Positions 31,675 through 41,047 are shown, counted from the first letter of the stretch. The stretch is DNA of 64,000 bases from Teredinibacter haidensis (GCF_014211975.1 NZ_CP060084.1:2480001-2544000), one strand, 5' to 3'. Notes: generated by a model not told the origin, from the sequence alone. Program-made: numbers and translations.

Positions 31675-33185
31675 AAAACATCCTCTTTAACTTTTTTGTC
31701 GGTAACAACGGCGGCGGATTTACTTTCAGCTTCAGGCTTACGGCGCTTGGCTTTTTTAGCTGCTTTAGCTGCCGCTTTTTCCTCAGCCTCGGCGGCAATA
31801 CGTGCATCTCTCGCGGCCTGTAAATTTTTGGTGTATTCCGTTTTTTTAGCCGCAGAACGTTTTGTATATTGTTCGCCTTTGGCATATTGAAAATACTGCA
31901 CCAAGGGAATATGAGAAGGACATACATACGAGCAGGAGCCGCACAAGATGCAATCCTTTAGGCCATAATCTTCAGCGCCTTCAAAATCGTCAACGCGTGC
32001 GCGAGAAGACATTTCCAAAGGCAATAGCCCCATGGGGCAGGCCTCCACACACCGACCACAGCGAATACAGGGCGAGCTTAAACTACGGGGAATTTCATTC
32101 GCAGAAAGAGCCAACACCCCCGTTGCGCCTTTAATCATCGGCACCTGTGTAGAAGGCAACGGCACACCCATCATCGGCCCACCTAAAATCAGCTTCGCGG
32201 GTTTTTCTGTCAAACCTCCGCAGGCATCCAATAACTCCTGTACGGGGGTTCCCAATAAGGCTTCAATATTGCGTGGGCGGGCAACACATGCACCAGCGAT
32301 AGTAACTGTTCTTGAGATTAATGGGCGTCCATAAATAAGTGCCTGCTGAATAGCGTAAACCGTTCCCACGTTGTGAACCAATACCCCCACTGAGGTACTG
32401 CGACCACCAGCTGGGACTTCCCGGCCAGTGATTTCCTGAATTAATTGTTTTGCCGATCCCATTGGGTAGAGCGTGGGCACCACTTCCACTTCGATCATAC
32501 CGTAGGGTTCTGCAGCCTCGCGCATGGCGGCAATGGCTTCCGGTTTGTTATCTTCTATCGCCACCACTACTCGATACGCTCGCAGGATATGACGAATTAG
32601 GCGTGCGCCTTCAATGATTTCTTCGGCATGCTCGCGCATTAAACGATCATCGCAGGTTAAATAGGGCTCGCACTCGCTACCATTTACCAACAGTGTTTTT
32701 ATTTCATGCTTGGCGCCCTGCTTTAATTTTACGGCTGCGGGAAAAATAGCGCCGCCAAGCCCCACAATACCGGCTTGAGCAACACGATCAGCCAACGCCA
32801 TGGGTGTTTCGCTATAGGGGTCTTCGAGAATATCAGTTTCTATCCACCGGTCTTCACCGTCTGTTTGAATCACAATCGCGGTAGCGGGCAATCCAGAGGG
32901 GTGTGGCGCAATAACTTCACCAATTTCGACCACCTTTCCAGAGCTGGACGCGTGCACTGGCGCAGAAATCTCAGAAGGGGGAATGGCAACCAGCTGCCCT
33001 TTCAAGACTTTATCGCCAACCTTCACTATAGGAATGGCATCGCTTCCTGCGTGCTGACGCAAGGGTAAGTAGAGCTTCTCCGGTACCGGTGCCTTACTAA
33101 TCATCAAAGCCGCAGAGCGATCTTTATGATGTTTAGGATGAACGCCACCACGTACTTGAGGCAACCTCAGCAAACTCGTTAACAC
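31671..33185 (-). CDS. rnfC: Rnf complex subunit RnfC
   Basis: A 504-residue peripheral subunit with NADH/FMN-binding features and two [4Fe-4S] motifs, CIRCGRCVEACP and CILCGSCSYVCP. The N-terminal GGVHPKHHKDRSA and VNGSECEPYLTCDDRLMREH are typical. The C-terminus is a long Ala/Lys/Glu-rich helix (AAKAAKKAKRRKPEAESKSA). The start is GTG at 33185 with GGAG eight bases upstream. It accepts or delivers electrons at the NADH side. Confidence 0.96.
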   Translation of the reverse strand: MLTSLLRLPQVRGGVHPKHHKDRSAALMISKAPVPEKLYLPLRQHAGSDAIPIVKVGDKVLKGQLVAIPPSEISAPVHASSSGKVVEIGEVIAPHPSGLPATAIVIQTDGEDRWIETDILEDPYSETPMALADRVAQAGIVGLGGAIFPAAVKLKQGAKHEIKTLLVNGSECEPYLTCDDRLMREHAEEIIEGARLIRHILRAYRVVVAIEDNKPEAIAAMREAAEPYGMIEVEVVPTLYPMGSAKQLIQEITGREVPAGGRSTSVGVLVHNVGTVYAIQQALIYGRPLISRTVTIAGACVARPRNIEALLGTPVQELLDACGGLTEKPAKLILGGPMMGVPLPSTQVPMIKGATGVLALSANEIPRSLSSPCIRCGRCVEACPMGLLPLEMSSRARVDDFEGAEDYGLKDCILCGSCSYVCPSHIPLVQYFQYAKGEQYTKRSAAKKTEYTKNLQAARDARIAAEAEEKAAAKAAKKAKRRKPEAESKSAAVVTDKKVKEDVL

Positions 33186-33237
33186 GCTAATGTCTCCACT
33201 ATTACATTAAGGATTGAATGGGCTATTCCCATTGTGA

Positions 33238-33765
33238 CTATGCCGCAGTGGGCTTAACCCAATGCCAGCTATCAGGGGTAGCGGGCAGGTTAATCAGCGA
33301 CACACAATCTTCCGGGCAAGCATCCACACATTTTTTACAACCCGTGCAGGCTGAAGCCAGCACAATATGTATTTGCCCATTCGCGCCCACAATTGCATCG
33401 GTGGGGCAAGCCCGATAGCAGCGGGTACAACCACTACACGCACTATCATTAATAGTGGCAATCATCGGCTGCGGAACTTCACCAATCGAACTGATATCCA
33501 CATCGAGAATAGCGGCCAAACGCTCTACCAGAGTTCTTCCTCCAGGCGGGCAGAAGGAAATATCCAAGGTCCCTTCCGCCAAGGCCACAGCGGCGGAAGA
33601 ACAGCCAGGTAAACCGCACTGACCACATTGACTACCGGGTAACAATCCTTCAATTTCCTTTACCAGTGGATTTTCATCCTCCACTGCCATAAAACGCCCG
33701 GCCAAGCCCAACAGGAGACCCAAACTCGTACCCAGCACGGTGATCACCAATGTTGCCAATAACAT
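33238..33765 (-). CDS. rnfB: Rnf complex subunit RnfB
   Basis: A 175-residue ferredoxin-like subunit. It has an N-terminal membrane helix, a four-Cys cluster GSQCGQCGLPGCSSAA with a downstream Cys (SFCPPGG), and two [4Fe-4S] motifs, CSGCTRCYRACP and CTGCKKCVDACP. It passes low-potential electrons to ferredoxin or flavodoxin for nitrogenase. Confidence 0.96.
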   Translation of the reverse strand: MLLATLVITVLGTSLGLLLGLAGRFMAVEDENPLVKEIEGLLPGSQCGQCGLPGCSSAAVALAEGTLDISFCPPGGRTLVERLAAILDVDISSIGEVPQPMIATINDSACSGCTRCYRACPTDAIVGANGQIHIVLASACTGCKKCVDACPEDCVSLINLPATPDSWHWVKPTAA

Positions 33766-33794
33766 GCTTCCAACTCCTGCGTGCTCAAAGAAAA

Positions 33795-34376
33795 TTAAAA
33801 ACCTTTTACTAGTCCACTAAAACCTAAAAATGTCATGGCTAACAAGCCTGCTGTCACCAGAGCAACAGGGGGCCCTGCAAATGCTTTCGGCACTTGAGCC
33901 AAGGCAAGCCGTTCACGTAAGCCTGCAAAAATAACCATAATCAAACAAAATCCCAGCGCTGAACCAAAGCCAAAAACCAGGGCTTCTAAAAAGCTTTGCT
34001 GTTCGCGAACACTAATTAATGGCACCCCCAAAACAGCGCAGTTAGTTGTAATTAGCGGAAGGTAAATACCCAGAGACCGATACAAAGATGGACTGAACTT
34101 TCGAATGGCCGTCTCGGTAAATTGCACAACACCAGCGATAACTAGGATATATGCGAGAATACGTAAAAATCCGATACCCATCGGTTGCAGCACGTAGTTT
34201 TCCATCAACCAACTACTACCGGAAGCCAATGTCATAACAAAGGTTGTCGCGGCGCTCATACCAATGGACGTGCTGAGCTTTCCTGAAACGCCCATAAATG
34301 GACACAAACCTAAAAAACGCACCAAGACAACGTTATTTACTAGTACAGTTCCAATAAGCAGGCTTAAATAGTCCAT
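33795..34376 (-). CDS. rnfA: Rnf complex subunit RnfA
   Basis: A 193-residue integral membrane subunit with six hydrophobic helices: MDYLSLLIGTVLVNNVVLVR, FLGLCPFMGVS and ITTNCAVLGVPLI. The Cys residues in the two half-membrane motifs hold a cluster with RnfE in known structures. ATG 34376 is preferred by spacing from AAGG; a GTG two codons earlier is possible. It is the first gene of rnfABCDGEH-nafY, preceded by a sigma-54 promoter, which marks this as the nif-linked rnf1 type. Confidence 0.95.
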   Translation of the reverse strand: MDYLSLLIGTVLVNNVVLVRFLGLCPFMGVSGKLSTSIGMSAATTFVMTLASGSSWLMENYVLQPMGIGFLRILAYILVIAGVVQFTETAIRKFSPSLYRSLGIYLPLITTNCAVLGVPLISVREQQSFLEALVFGFGSALGFCLIMVIFAGLRERLALAQVPKAFAGPPVALVTAGLLAMTFLGFSGLVKGF

Positions 34377-34423
34377 TTTCACTACGCCTTAGATAATAAA
34401 AATAATGAATTTATGTGGGCAGC

Positions 34424-34440
34424 TGCATCAAACATGCCAC
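34424..34440 (-). promoter_or_regulatory. Sigma-54 promoter of the rnf-nafY operon
   Basis: The minus strand reads GTGGCATGTTTGATGCA: GG-N10-GC with TGGCA and TGCA, about 50 bp before the rnfA ATG. Confidence 0.75.
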
Positions 34441-34549
34441 GCACTATCCGTTAATGGGATACAACTTCCCACCCGACCAATAGATTGATTCACCTCAAAT
34501 TAAATTATCGTAATCCGTAAATTTTTGATTTTATTCGCACATTTTTTGT

Positions 34550-34565
34550 TGTCGGGATTGGCACA
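34550..34565. promoter_or_regulatory. NifA activator site shared by rnfA and nifL
   Basis: TGTCGGGATTGGCACA, a perfect TGT-N10-ACA sharing eight interior bases with the nifE site. It is about 112 bp from the rnfA -24 element and about 95 bp from the nifL -24 element. Confidence 0.75.
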
Positions 34566-34589
34566 AGACCAGAGCTGGAAGACACAGGG

Positions 34590-34605
34590 TGTTGTTTTTA
34601 CGACA
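34590..34605 (+). promoter_or_regulatory. Second NifA-type site upstream of nifL
   Basis: TGT-TGTTTTTACG-ACA, centred about 88 bp before the expected nifL transcription start. Similar inside to the iscA site. Confidence 0.65.
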
Positions 34606-34659
34606 AGAAACAACCAGACAAACGCTTAGCAACAACGACAACGTTGGCGGCATTAACTG

Positions 34660-34675
34660 CGGCACAAAAATTGCT
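34660..34675 (+). promoter_or_regulatory. Sigma-54 promoter of nifLA
   Basis: CGGCACAAAAATTGCT: GGCAC-N5-TTGCT with GG-N10-GC spacing, about 110 bp upstream of the nifL ATG. Confidence 0.8.
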
Positions 34676-34785
34676 GCCATGCATTAGGGCGTCGCAAAAA
34701 ACGAATCCGTACGACATCGAAAACTGACGCCGCTAAAGCAATCGTATTTAGGCAACGGCTAATATCACCGGAGAAACAAAAGGTC

Positions 34786-36402
34786 ATGACAGAATCGAAA
34801 AAATCGCATGCGGAATTAGATCAAGTTGATTTTGTCGCTGAGATAACCAAGGGTAAAGAAAATAAAGTCATGGGACGAAAGCTAGAAAACACAATCTATG
34901 ATTTTCAACCAGAAGATCTGTCGCCGGGTGTTTTTCACCAAGCCGTAGAGCATGCACCTATTGCAATATCCATTACCGATCTACATGCCAATATTCTATA
35001 CGCCAACCGCGCATTCGGTAAGGTCACCGGCTACAACAGTGAAGAGGTTGTCGGAAAAAACGAATCAATCCTCTCCAATCATACAACTCCACGAATAGCC
35101 TATCAGGCATTATGGGGGCGCCTGCTGCAGAAAAAGCCGTGGTCTGGATTACTAGTAAACCGACGCAAAGATGATTCTCTCTACCTCGCGGACGTTTCTG
35201 TTGCTCCGGTTCTCGACGAGAAAGACGATGTTATTTGCTATTTAGGAATGCATCGAGATTCCAGCGATTTACACGAACTGGAGCAGCGCGTAAACAACCT
35301 GTCGGAAACCATTTCCACCGTTATCAACTCATCACCTATTGCTATGGTGTTATTGAGTTGTGATAACGACATTATATTAATGAACCCAGCTTTTCAGAAT
35401 TTAGCTAATAAAATCGCGCCCGATTCAATATTGGAAGACGCTCTTACAAAGTTACTCAATATACTCGGCGACGACTTTATCAACCTTCGTGACAAAGGAA
35501 CAAAATTCAACAGCCATGAGGTAACCGTCGACGAAGGTGCTTATAGCCAGCGTTGGTTTGTCTGCGATGGTCTTTCCATTTCTGTAGAAGATGAAACCCC
35601 AGACAACTTTTTCTGCCCACCGGAATCTCGCCATATTCTTTTAACCGTCAACGATATTACCGAACTCCGTCAACGACAGCAGGATTCCCAACTAAACGCA
35701 CTGAAAGCGGTTATTGCAGAAGAAGAAATGCTGCAAGGCATTAGGGAAACATTCAACGGCGCTATTCACAGCTTACAAGGACCCGTTAACTTAATTGGCG
35801 CCGCGTTAAACTTATTAGAACGCAAGGAAACCCGCAATCAGGATGAACCCGTGTTACATGCCCTTCGCGATGCGCAGACGGCGGGCCTAAAAGCATTGGA
35901 TCAGCTCAGCTCTTCACTCCCTGTCTATGCGGAAAACCCCAAGCACCCGGTAAATGTTAACGAAGTTCTACGTAGCGCCATTAGCCTTTCTGCTCATCAA
36001 CTTTTGGCGCAGGGTATTGTTGTTGAATTTAAACCAGAACTTCATTTACCCGCTGTATTGGGCCGTGAAGGTAAATTAGTGAGCGTTTTCCGACAATTAA
36101 TCAACAATGCCATAGAGTCTATGAGCAAGTGCAAGCTCAGTGAGCGAACGCTGTATGTTAAAACGTCAATCGACAAACATACGGTGAGAACCGAAATAAT
36201 TGACCACGGCACCGGTATCCCGCCAGATTTGCGCTATAAAATTTTCGAGCCCTTCTTTAGTACCAAACCTCCTCACAAAGGGTGTCGAGGCATGGGACTG
36301 GCTATGGTGCAGGAGACCATACTGGAGCATGCCGGAACCGTTTCAGTAGATACAGACTTTACGGACGGATGTCGAATGATCGTAGAGATCCCATCCAGCT
36401 AA
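34786..36402 (+). CDS. nifL: Nitrogen fixation regulator NifL
   Basis: A 538-residue anti-activator of NifA. PAS1 (about 47-160; VEHAPIAISITDLHANILYA, GYNSEEVVGKNES) is the FAD/redox-sensing domain. PAS2 is at about 180-295. A histidine-kinase-like region follows, with the H-box NGAIHSLQGPVNLIGAALNL, N-box QLINNAIESM and ATP lid DHGTGIPPDLRYKIFEPFFS / GCRGMGLAM. NifL inhibits NifA under oxygen or fixed nitrogen by direct contact. It is immediately followed by nifA. Confidence 0.96.
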   Translation: MTESKKSHAELDQVDFVAEITKGKENKVMGRKLENTIYDFQPEDLSPGVFHQAVEHAPIAISITDLHANILYANRAFGKVTGYNSEEVVGKNESILSNHTTPRIAYQALWGRLLQKKPWSGLLVNRRKDDSLYLADVSVAPVLDEKDDVICYLGMHRDSSDLHELEQRVNNLSETISTVINSSPIAMVLLSCDNDIILMNPAFQNLANKIAPDSILEDALTKLLNILGDDFINLRDKGTKFNSHEVTVDEGAYSQRWFVCDGLSISVEDETPDNFFCPPESRHILLTVNDITELRQRQQDSQLNALKAVIAEEEMLQGIRETFNGAIHSLQGPVNLIGAALNLLERKETRNQDEPVLHALRDAQTAGLKALDQLSSSLPVYAENPKHPVNVNEVLRSAISLSAHQLLAQGIVVEFKPELHLPAVLGREGKLVSVFRQLINNAIESMSKCKLSERTLYVKTSIDKHTVRTEIIDHGTGIPPDLRYKIFEPFFSTKPPHKGCRGMGLAMVQETILEHAGTVSVDTDFTDGCRMIVEIPSS

Positions 36403-36404
36403 TT

Positions 36405-38006
36405 ATGGCCAAGAGAAGTCAGATGAACCCAACGAAGACTATAAGCAGTACGCCGAGACCGACAACTCGCACCGAACTTTTTGAAAAAGAAATGCAGGCA
36501 CTTAGCCAAATCTCGCAAATTATTTGTCATTCTCAAAAAATTGAACAAACCTTTGCAGAAGTTCTTGCCGTACTCCACGAATCCGCCGGCATGCACCACG
36601 GATTAATTTCTATTTCCGACCCGGAATACAGTGCCGTTCAAGTGACAGCGATTCATAGCGATTCACCGGAGATATCCCGATTATCCAGCAATGTTCGCTA
36701 TCGCAGCGGTGAAGGCATTATCGGTCGTATTCTTAGCCACGGAAACCCGATTGTACTCGGACGTATTTCGTCGGAACCAAACTTTCTAGACCGACTGGCC
36801 GTTTACGATTTTGAGCTCCCCTTTGTTGGCGTACCTATTGAAAATATAGAAGGAGAAACCATTGGCGTGCTGGCAGCACAGCCGGAGAGCCCTGCCGACG
36901 ATTTACTGAGTGAGCGTTCTCGATTTATGGAAACCGTCGCGCATTTACTGTCGCAAACCGTTCGTTTAATGATTAACGTTGAACGTGGTGAAGAGCTTGC
37001 CAGCGAGCGCGATGAGCTTCGTCGGGAAGCGCGCGCACAATTTGGCTTCGAAAACATGGTCATTGGCCACACCTCATCTATGCGGCAGGTATTTGACCAA
37101 ACACGGCGTGTAGCTAAATGGGACAGCACAGTATTAGTACTGGGTGAATCGGGAACCGGTAAAGAACTCATTGCCAGCGCCATTCACTACAACTCTCCAC
37201 GAGCGAAGCAACCTTTTATACGACTCAATTGCGCCGCATTGCCAGAAACACTGCTGGAATCTGAATTATTCGGCCACGAGAAAGGCGCTTTTACCGGTGC
37301 AGTTAAACAGCGTAAGGGCCGCTTCGAACAAGCCGACGGAGGAACCCTCTTTTTGGATGAGATCGGTGAAATTTCACCCATGTTCCAAGCGAAATTATTA
37401 CGCATACTGCAGGAGGGTGAGTTTGAGCGCGTCGGCGGTACCCGCACCATTAAAGTAGACTTACGCATAGTTGCTGCCACCAACCGCAACCTTGAGCAGG
37501 AAGTGGAAAAAAACAAATTTCGCGAAGATCTTTATTACCGCCTGAATGTCATGACTATCCGTATCCCACCTTTACGCGAGCGTCGCGCTGACATTCCCGA
37601 ACTTGCAGAGTTTTTGCTAGACAAACTATCCCGTCGCCAAGAACGCAAGTTAACACTAACCAGCAGCGCTATCCGCGTGTTAATGAATCAAAGCTGGCCC
37701 GGCAATGTGCGCGAACTGGAAAACTGTTTAGAGCGCGCATCGATCATGAGCGAAGACGGCACCGTCGACAGTGATGCGATTTCTCTTACCGGCCTGAATA
37801 CGGATATTCGCCCCGCGATAAACGACTACCAAGAAGTGCCCTCTATCGATTTAAGCGATGACAGTATGGATGAACGTGAGCGGGTGATAGCAGCCCTTGA
37901 GCAAGCGGGATGGGTGCAGGCGAAAGCTGCGCGTCTTTTAGGCATGACACCAAGGCAAATTGCTTATCGAATTCAAACATTGAATATAAATGTTCGGAAA
38001 ATATGA
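36405..38006 (+). CDS. nifA: Sigma-54-dependent activator NifA
   Basis: The master activator of nif genes, about 533 residues. A GAF domain (about 30-190; YRSGEGIIGRILSHGNPIVL) comes first. The AAA+ domain has Walker A GESGTGKELIA, the sigma-54-contacting GAFTGA loop, Walker B GGTLFLDEIGEIS and the Arg-finger region. A Fis-type HTH ends the protein (AAKAARLLGMTPRQIAYRIQ). The linker lacks the CxxxxC pair of oxygen-sensitive alphaproteobacterial NifA, as expected for a NifL-controlled protein. ATG 36405 lies two bases after the nifL stop but has no clear ribosome-binding site; ATG 36423 follows AAGAGAAG and is also possible. Confidence 0.96.
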   Translation: MAKRSQMNPTKTISSTPRPTTRTELFEKEMQALSQISQIICHSQKIEQTFAEVLAVLHESAGMHHGLISISDPEYSAVQVTAIHSDSPEISRLSSNVRYRSGEGIIGRILSHGNPIVLGRISSEPNFLDRLAVYDFELPFVGVPIENIEGETIGVLAAQPESPADDLLSERSRFMETVAHLLSQTVRLMINVERGEELASERDELRREARAQFGFENMVIGHTSSMRQVFDQTRRVAKWDSTVLVLGESGTGKELIASAIHYNSPRAKQPFIRLNCAALPETLLESELFGHEKGAFTGAVKQRKGRFEQADGGTLFLDEIGEISPMFQAKLLRILQEGEFERVGGTRTIKVDLRIVAATNRNLEQEVEKNKFREDLYYRLNVMTIRIPPLRERRADIPELAEFLLDKLSRRQERKLTLTSSAIRVLMNQSWPGNVRELENCLERASIMSEDGTVDSDAISLTGLNTDIRPAINDYQEVPSIDLSDDSMDERERVIAALEQAGWVQAKAARLLGMTPRQIAYRIQTLNINVRKI

Positions 38007-38338
38007 TAATCATTTCTTGCCCATTGCTTTAGGTATGCACTAAAAACTTAGTCCTATTTAATATTTAAGTATTACATCTATCAAACTTTGCCCTTCCCAT
38101 CGAGGAGGGTAATTCTGGCGTGTAAAAACCCAAACAACCACACAGCCTGCACGCATATAGATAAAGTGGGCAAACTACTTCACTAAAACAAAACCTCAGC
38201 CCCAAATAACCCAATCAAGTTCTATTTTTTTTTACCATAGAGCTGCTAGGATAACTGCCGCCTTATAGCAGCATCTCCCTGCACGCTATAGGAGATAAGG
38301 CTCCAAAAAATAAAAATAACTCAATCAGGAGAAACTCC
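38007..38338. other. Upstream region of the cellulase gene
   Basis: 332 bases without a gene. Inverted pairs ATCTCC/GGAGAT and TATAGC/GCTATA cluster at about 38262-38296 and could fold in the leader. No sigma-54 or NifA site is present, unlike the flanking genes. AGGAG precedes the ATG at 38339. Confidence 0.5.
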
Positions 38339-40954
38339 ATGAGAATACCCTCAATCCCATTTCATCGACCGATGAAAAAGCTGTTAGAGTCGTCGCTAGC
38401 AGTCGCTGTTGCTTCGGCCCTTGTCGTTAGCAGTGCCCATGCTGAAGTTGGTAACCCGCGAGTTAACCAAGTCGGCTATTTGCCCAACAGTGCAAAAGTT
38501 GCCAGCTATGCTGCATCAACAAACTCAGCTCAAAGCTGGGAACTGCGCCAGAATGGCAACGTTGTCGCCAATGGTACCAGCACTCCCAATGGTACAGATT
38601 CGTCATCCGGTGAGAATATCCACCATATTGATTTTTCCTCTGTTACAGCAACCGGCAGCAACTTTACCTTGCACGTAGGTGGCGACGAGAGTTACGCATT
38701 TGATATTTCCGCCGATACGTTTTCGCCGGTCCTTTACGATTCCATTCGCTATTTTTACCACAACCGTTCCGGTATCGAGATCGAAACCCAGTACACCGGT
38801 GGTGGTAACGGTAGCTATGCTGCCAACTCCCAATGGGCACGCCCGGCTGGACATATTAACCAGAATTCAAATCAGGGCGATTACGCAGTGCCCTGCTGGG
38901 CAGACAGTGGCTGCAATTATTCCCTGGATGTCACCAAAGGTTGGTACGACGCCGGCGATCACGGTAAGTATGTGGTGAATGGCGGAATTTCCGTTTGGAA
39001 ATTACTTAACATGTATGAACGCGCACTGCACATCAGTGGTAGCGCAAGTAAATTTGCCGATGGCACATTAAACATTCCGGAAAGTGGGAACGGCGTTGCC
39101 GATATTCTCGACGAAGCCCGCTGGCAAATGGAATTTTTAATGGCAATGCAAGTACCTGAAGGCGAAGGCAAAGCCGGTATGGCACACCACAAAATGCACG
39201 ACGTCGGCTGGACAGGTTTACCTCTAGCGCCACACGAAGACAGTAACGAGCGCGCACTGGTACCACCCTCGGTCACCGCTACCCTTAACCTCGCCGCGAC
39301 GGGTGCACAGTGTGCCCGCCTGTTCGCCGAGATAGACTCAGGCTTTGCCGAACAGTGTTTAGATTCCGCAAAACTCGCCTGGGATGCTGCACTGCAAAAC
39401 CCCAACGAGACCTATAGCGGTGGTTATGATCAAGGCGGTGGAGGATACGGCGACAGCGAGCCCGCAGATGAATTTTTTTGGGCCGCAGCTGAGCTGTATA
39501 TCACCACGGGCGACAGCCAATACCGTTCAACGATTGATAACTACACCATCTCCGCCACCGATTGGGCCTGGCCAGATACTGAACTGCCCGGTTTAATGTC
39601 ACTGGCTATCGTTCCCACTAGTCATACCGCCAGCTTGAGCACCAGCGCCCGCCAAAAGCTGGTCGACATTGCCGATGGCCACGTCGCAACCATTAATAGT
39701 AACGGCTATATGGTCCCCAGCACCGATGAGGAGTATTACTGGGGTTCCAATAATATTGTTGCTAACAAGATGGCCTTAATTGGCTTGGCCTATGACTTTA
39801 CCGGCGATGACATCTACGGCAAAGCCTTCTCCAAATCCATGGACTATCTGTTCGGCAACAACACCCTGTCTTTCTCGTTTATTTCGGGTCATGGTGAAGA
39901 TGCACTAACAGAACCACATCACCGCTTCTGGGCGGGAACTCTGAATGGCAGCTATCCTTGGGCTCCCCCCGGTGCTTTATCCGGCGGACCAAACGATGGC
40001 CTAGAAGATGATACGGCAGCAGCAGCGCTGGCAAGTTGTGGCTCCATACCCGCAAGCTGCTTTATGGACAGTATCGATTCCTGGTCCACTAACGAGATCA
40101 CCATTAATTGGAACAGTGCGCTTGCCTGGGTGCTAGCGTTTTACGATGACTATGCCGATTCAAATAGCAGCTCCAGCTCGTCTTCGAGTTCCAGTTCTAG
40201 CAGCTCGTCTTCTAGCTCCAGCAGTTCTTCTTCTAGCTCCAGTTCTAGCAGTTCTTCTTCTAGCTCCAGTTCTAGCAGCTCTTCTTCTAGCTCCAGCAGC
40301 TCATCATCGTCCAGCAGCGTCGGCGTTTGTGTCGATATGTGCAAGTGGTACCAAGACGATCCTCGCCCTCTCTGCGAGAACCAGAGCAGTGGTTGGGGTT
40401 GGGAGAATCAACAGAGCTGTATAGGTATTACAACCTGCGAAAGCCAAAGTGGTGATGGTGGTGTCGTTACCACTTGCACCGATACCAGCTCATCCAGCAG
40501 TAGTTCGTCTTCTAGCAGCTCTAGCTCGTCCAGTAGTAGCTCGTCCAGCAGTAGTTCGTCTTCTAGCAGCTCTAGCTCGTCCAGCAGTAGTTCGTCGTCT
40601 AGCAGCTCATCCAGCAGTAGTAGCTCATCGTCTAGCAGCTCTTCATCTCAGCCCCCTGGCGGAGTGGTTTGTGAAGTGACCTATATGAATCAGTGGGGAA
40701 GCGGTTACCAGATCAATGTGGATGTCACCAATAATGGTGATTCAGCTATTTCGGCTTGGACCGTTGAACTGGACTTCGGTGAAGATCCACAATCGACCAA
40801 CAGCTGGAACGCCTCCCTATCCGAAACTGGCAACACCATTTCTGCCAGTAACATCGGTTGGAATGGTAACCTCAGTGCTGGCCAATCCACATCTTTCGGT
40901 ATGCAGGGAAATTCCGATGGATCTCTCAACACTCCAACGTGTGTAGGCCTCTAA
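38339..40954 (+). CDS. Secreted GH9 endoglucanase with CBM10 and CBM2 and two polyserine linkers
   Basis: An 871-residue modular cellulase. A signal peptide (SSLAVAVASALVVSSAHA) ends near residue 36. It is followed by an Ig-like N-domain (about 37-125) and the GH9 catalytic module (about 128-605). GH9 signs are GWYDAGDHGKYVVNGG with the catalytic Asp pair, EPHHRFWAG, and NEITINWNSALAWVLAFY with the acid Glu. A 51-Ser linker leads to a Cys-rich CBM10 (CVDMCKWYQDDPRPLCENQS), then a 54-Ser linker to a CBM2 (YMNQWGSGYQINVDVTNNGD). Polyserine linkers are typical of Teredinibacter, Saccharophagus and Cellvibrio. It cuts beta-1,4-glucan outside the cell. It lies between nifA and nifB without nif-type control sites. 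Confidence 0.96.
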   Translation: MRIPSIPFHRPMKKLLESSLAVAVASALVVSSAHAEVGNPRVNQVGYLPNSAKVASYAASTNSAQSWELRQNGNVVANGTSTPNGTDSSSGENIHHIDFSSVTATGSNFTLHVGGDESYAFDISADTFSPVLYDSIRYFYHNRSGIEIETQYTGGGNGSYAANSQWARPAGHINQNSNQGDYAVPCWADSGCNYSLDVTKGWYDAGDHGKYVVNGGISVWKLLNMYERALHISGSASKFADGTLNIPESGNGVADILDEARWQMEFLMAMQVPEGEGKAGMAHHKMHDVGWTGLPLAPHEDSNERALVPPSVTATLNLAATGAQCARLFAEIDSGFAEQCLDSAKLAWDAALQNPNETYSGGYDQGGGGYGDSEPADEFFWAAAELYITTGDSQYRSTIDNYTISATDWAWPDTELPGLMSLAIVPTSHTASLSTSARQKLVDIADGHVATINSNGYMVPSTDEEYYWGSNNIVANKMALIGLAYDFTGDDIYGKAFSKSMDYLFGNNTLSFSFISGHGEDALTEPHHRFWAGTLNGSYPWAPPGALSGGPNDGLEDDTAAAALASCGSIPASCFMDSIDSWSTNEITINWNSALAWVLAFYDDYADSNSSSSSSSSSSSSSSSSSSSSSSSSSSSSSSSSSSSSSSSSSSSSSSSSSSSVGVCVDMCKWYQDDPRPLCENQSSGWGWENQQSCIGITTCESQSGDGGVVTTCTDTSSSSSSSSSSSSSSSSSSSSSSSSSSSSSSSSSSSSSSSSSSSSSSSSSSSSSSQPPGGVVCEVTYMNQWGSGYQINVDVTNNGDSAISAWTVELDFGEDPQSTNSWNASLSETGNTISASNIGWNGNLSAGQSTSFGMQGNSDGSLNTPTCVGL
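40166..40318 (+). repeat. First polyserine-encoding tract (51 Ser codons)
   Basis: 153 bases encoding only Ser with AGC, TCC, TCT, TCG, AGT and TCA codons in mixed order. It links the GH9 module to CBM10. Confidence 0.95.
40487..40648 (+). repeat. Second polyserine-encoding tract (54 Ser codons)
   Basis: 162 bases of mixed Ser codons linking CBM10 to CBM2. Longer sub-repeats of TCG/TCC-AGC-AGT are visible, which suggests expansion by duplication. Confidence 0.95.
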
Positions 40955-40988
40955 CAAAAATCCCGACGTAAGAACCATTGAAAGCCAT

Positions 40989-41018
40989 AAAACCCCGTAG
41001 CTCTGCTGCGGGGTTTTT
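40989..41018 (+). terminator. Rho-independent terminator of the cellulase gene
   Basis: AAACCCCG and CGGGGTTT pair across an 11-base loop, followed by TTCTTT. It lies about 35 bp after the stop. Confidence 0.9.
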
Positions 41019-41047
41019 CTTTATCGATCACACAACACCTGGGCCAA

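Noticed and set aside
36282..36404. Upstream extension of the nifA frame into nifL
   Set aside because: The added 41 residues overlap nifL and do not resemble NifA; starts at 36405 or 36423 fit the family.
40150..40344. Antisense open frame rich in Glu and Leu opposite the first polyserine tract
   Set aside because: A by-product of the repeated Ser codons on the other strand.
40166..40648. Regular short repeats resembling a CRISPR array
   Set aside because: They encode polyserine in frame within the cellulase and have no unique spacers.
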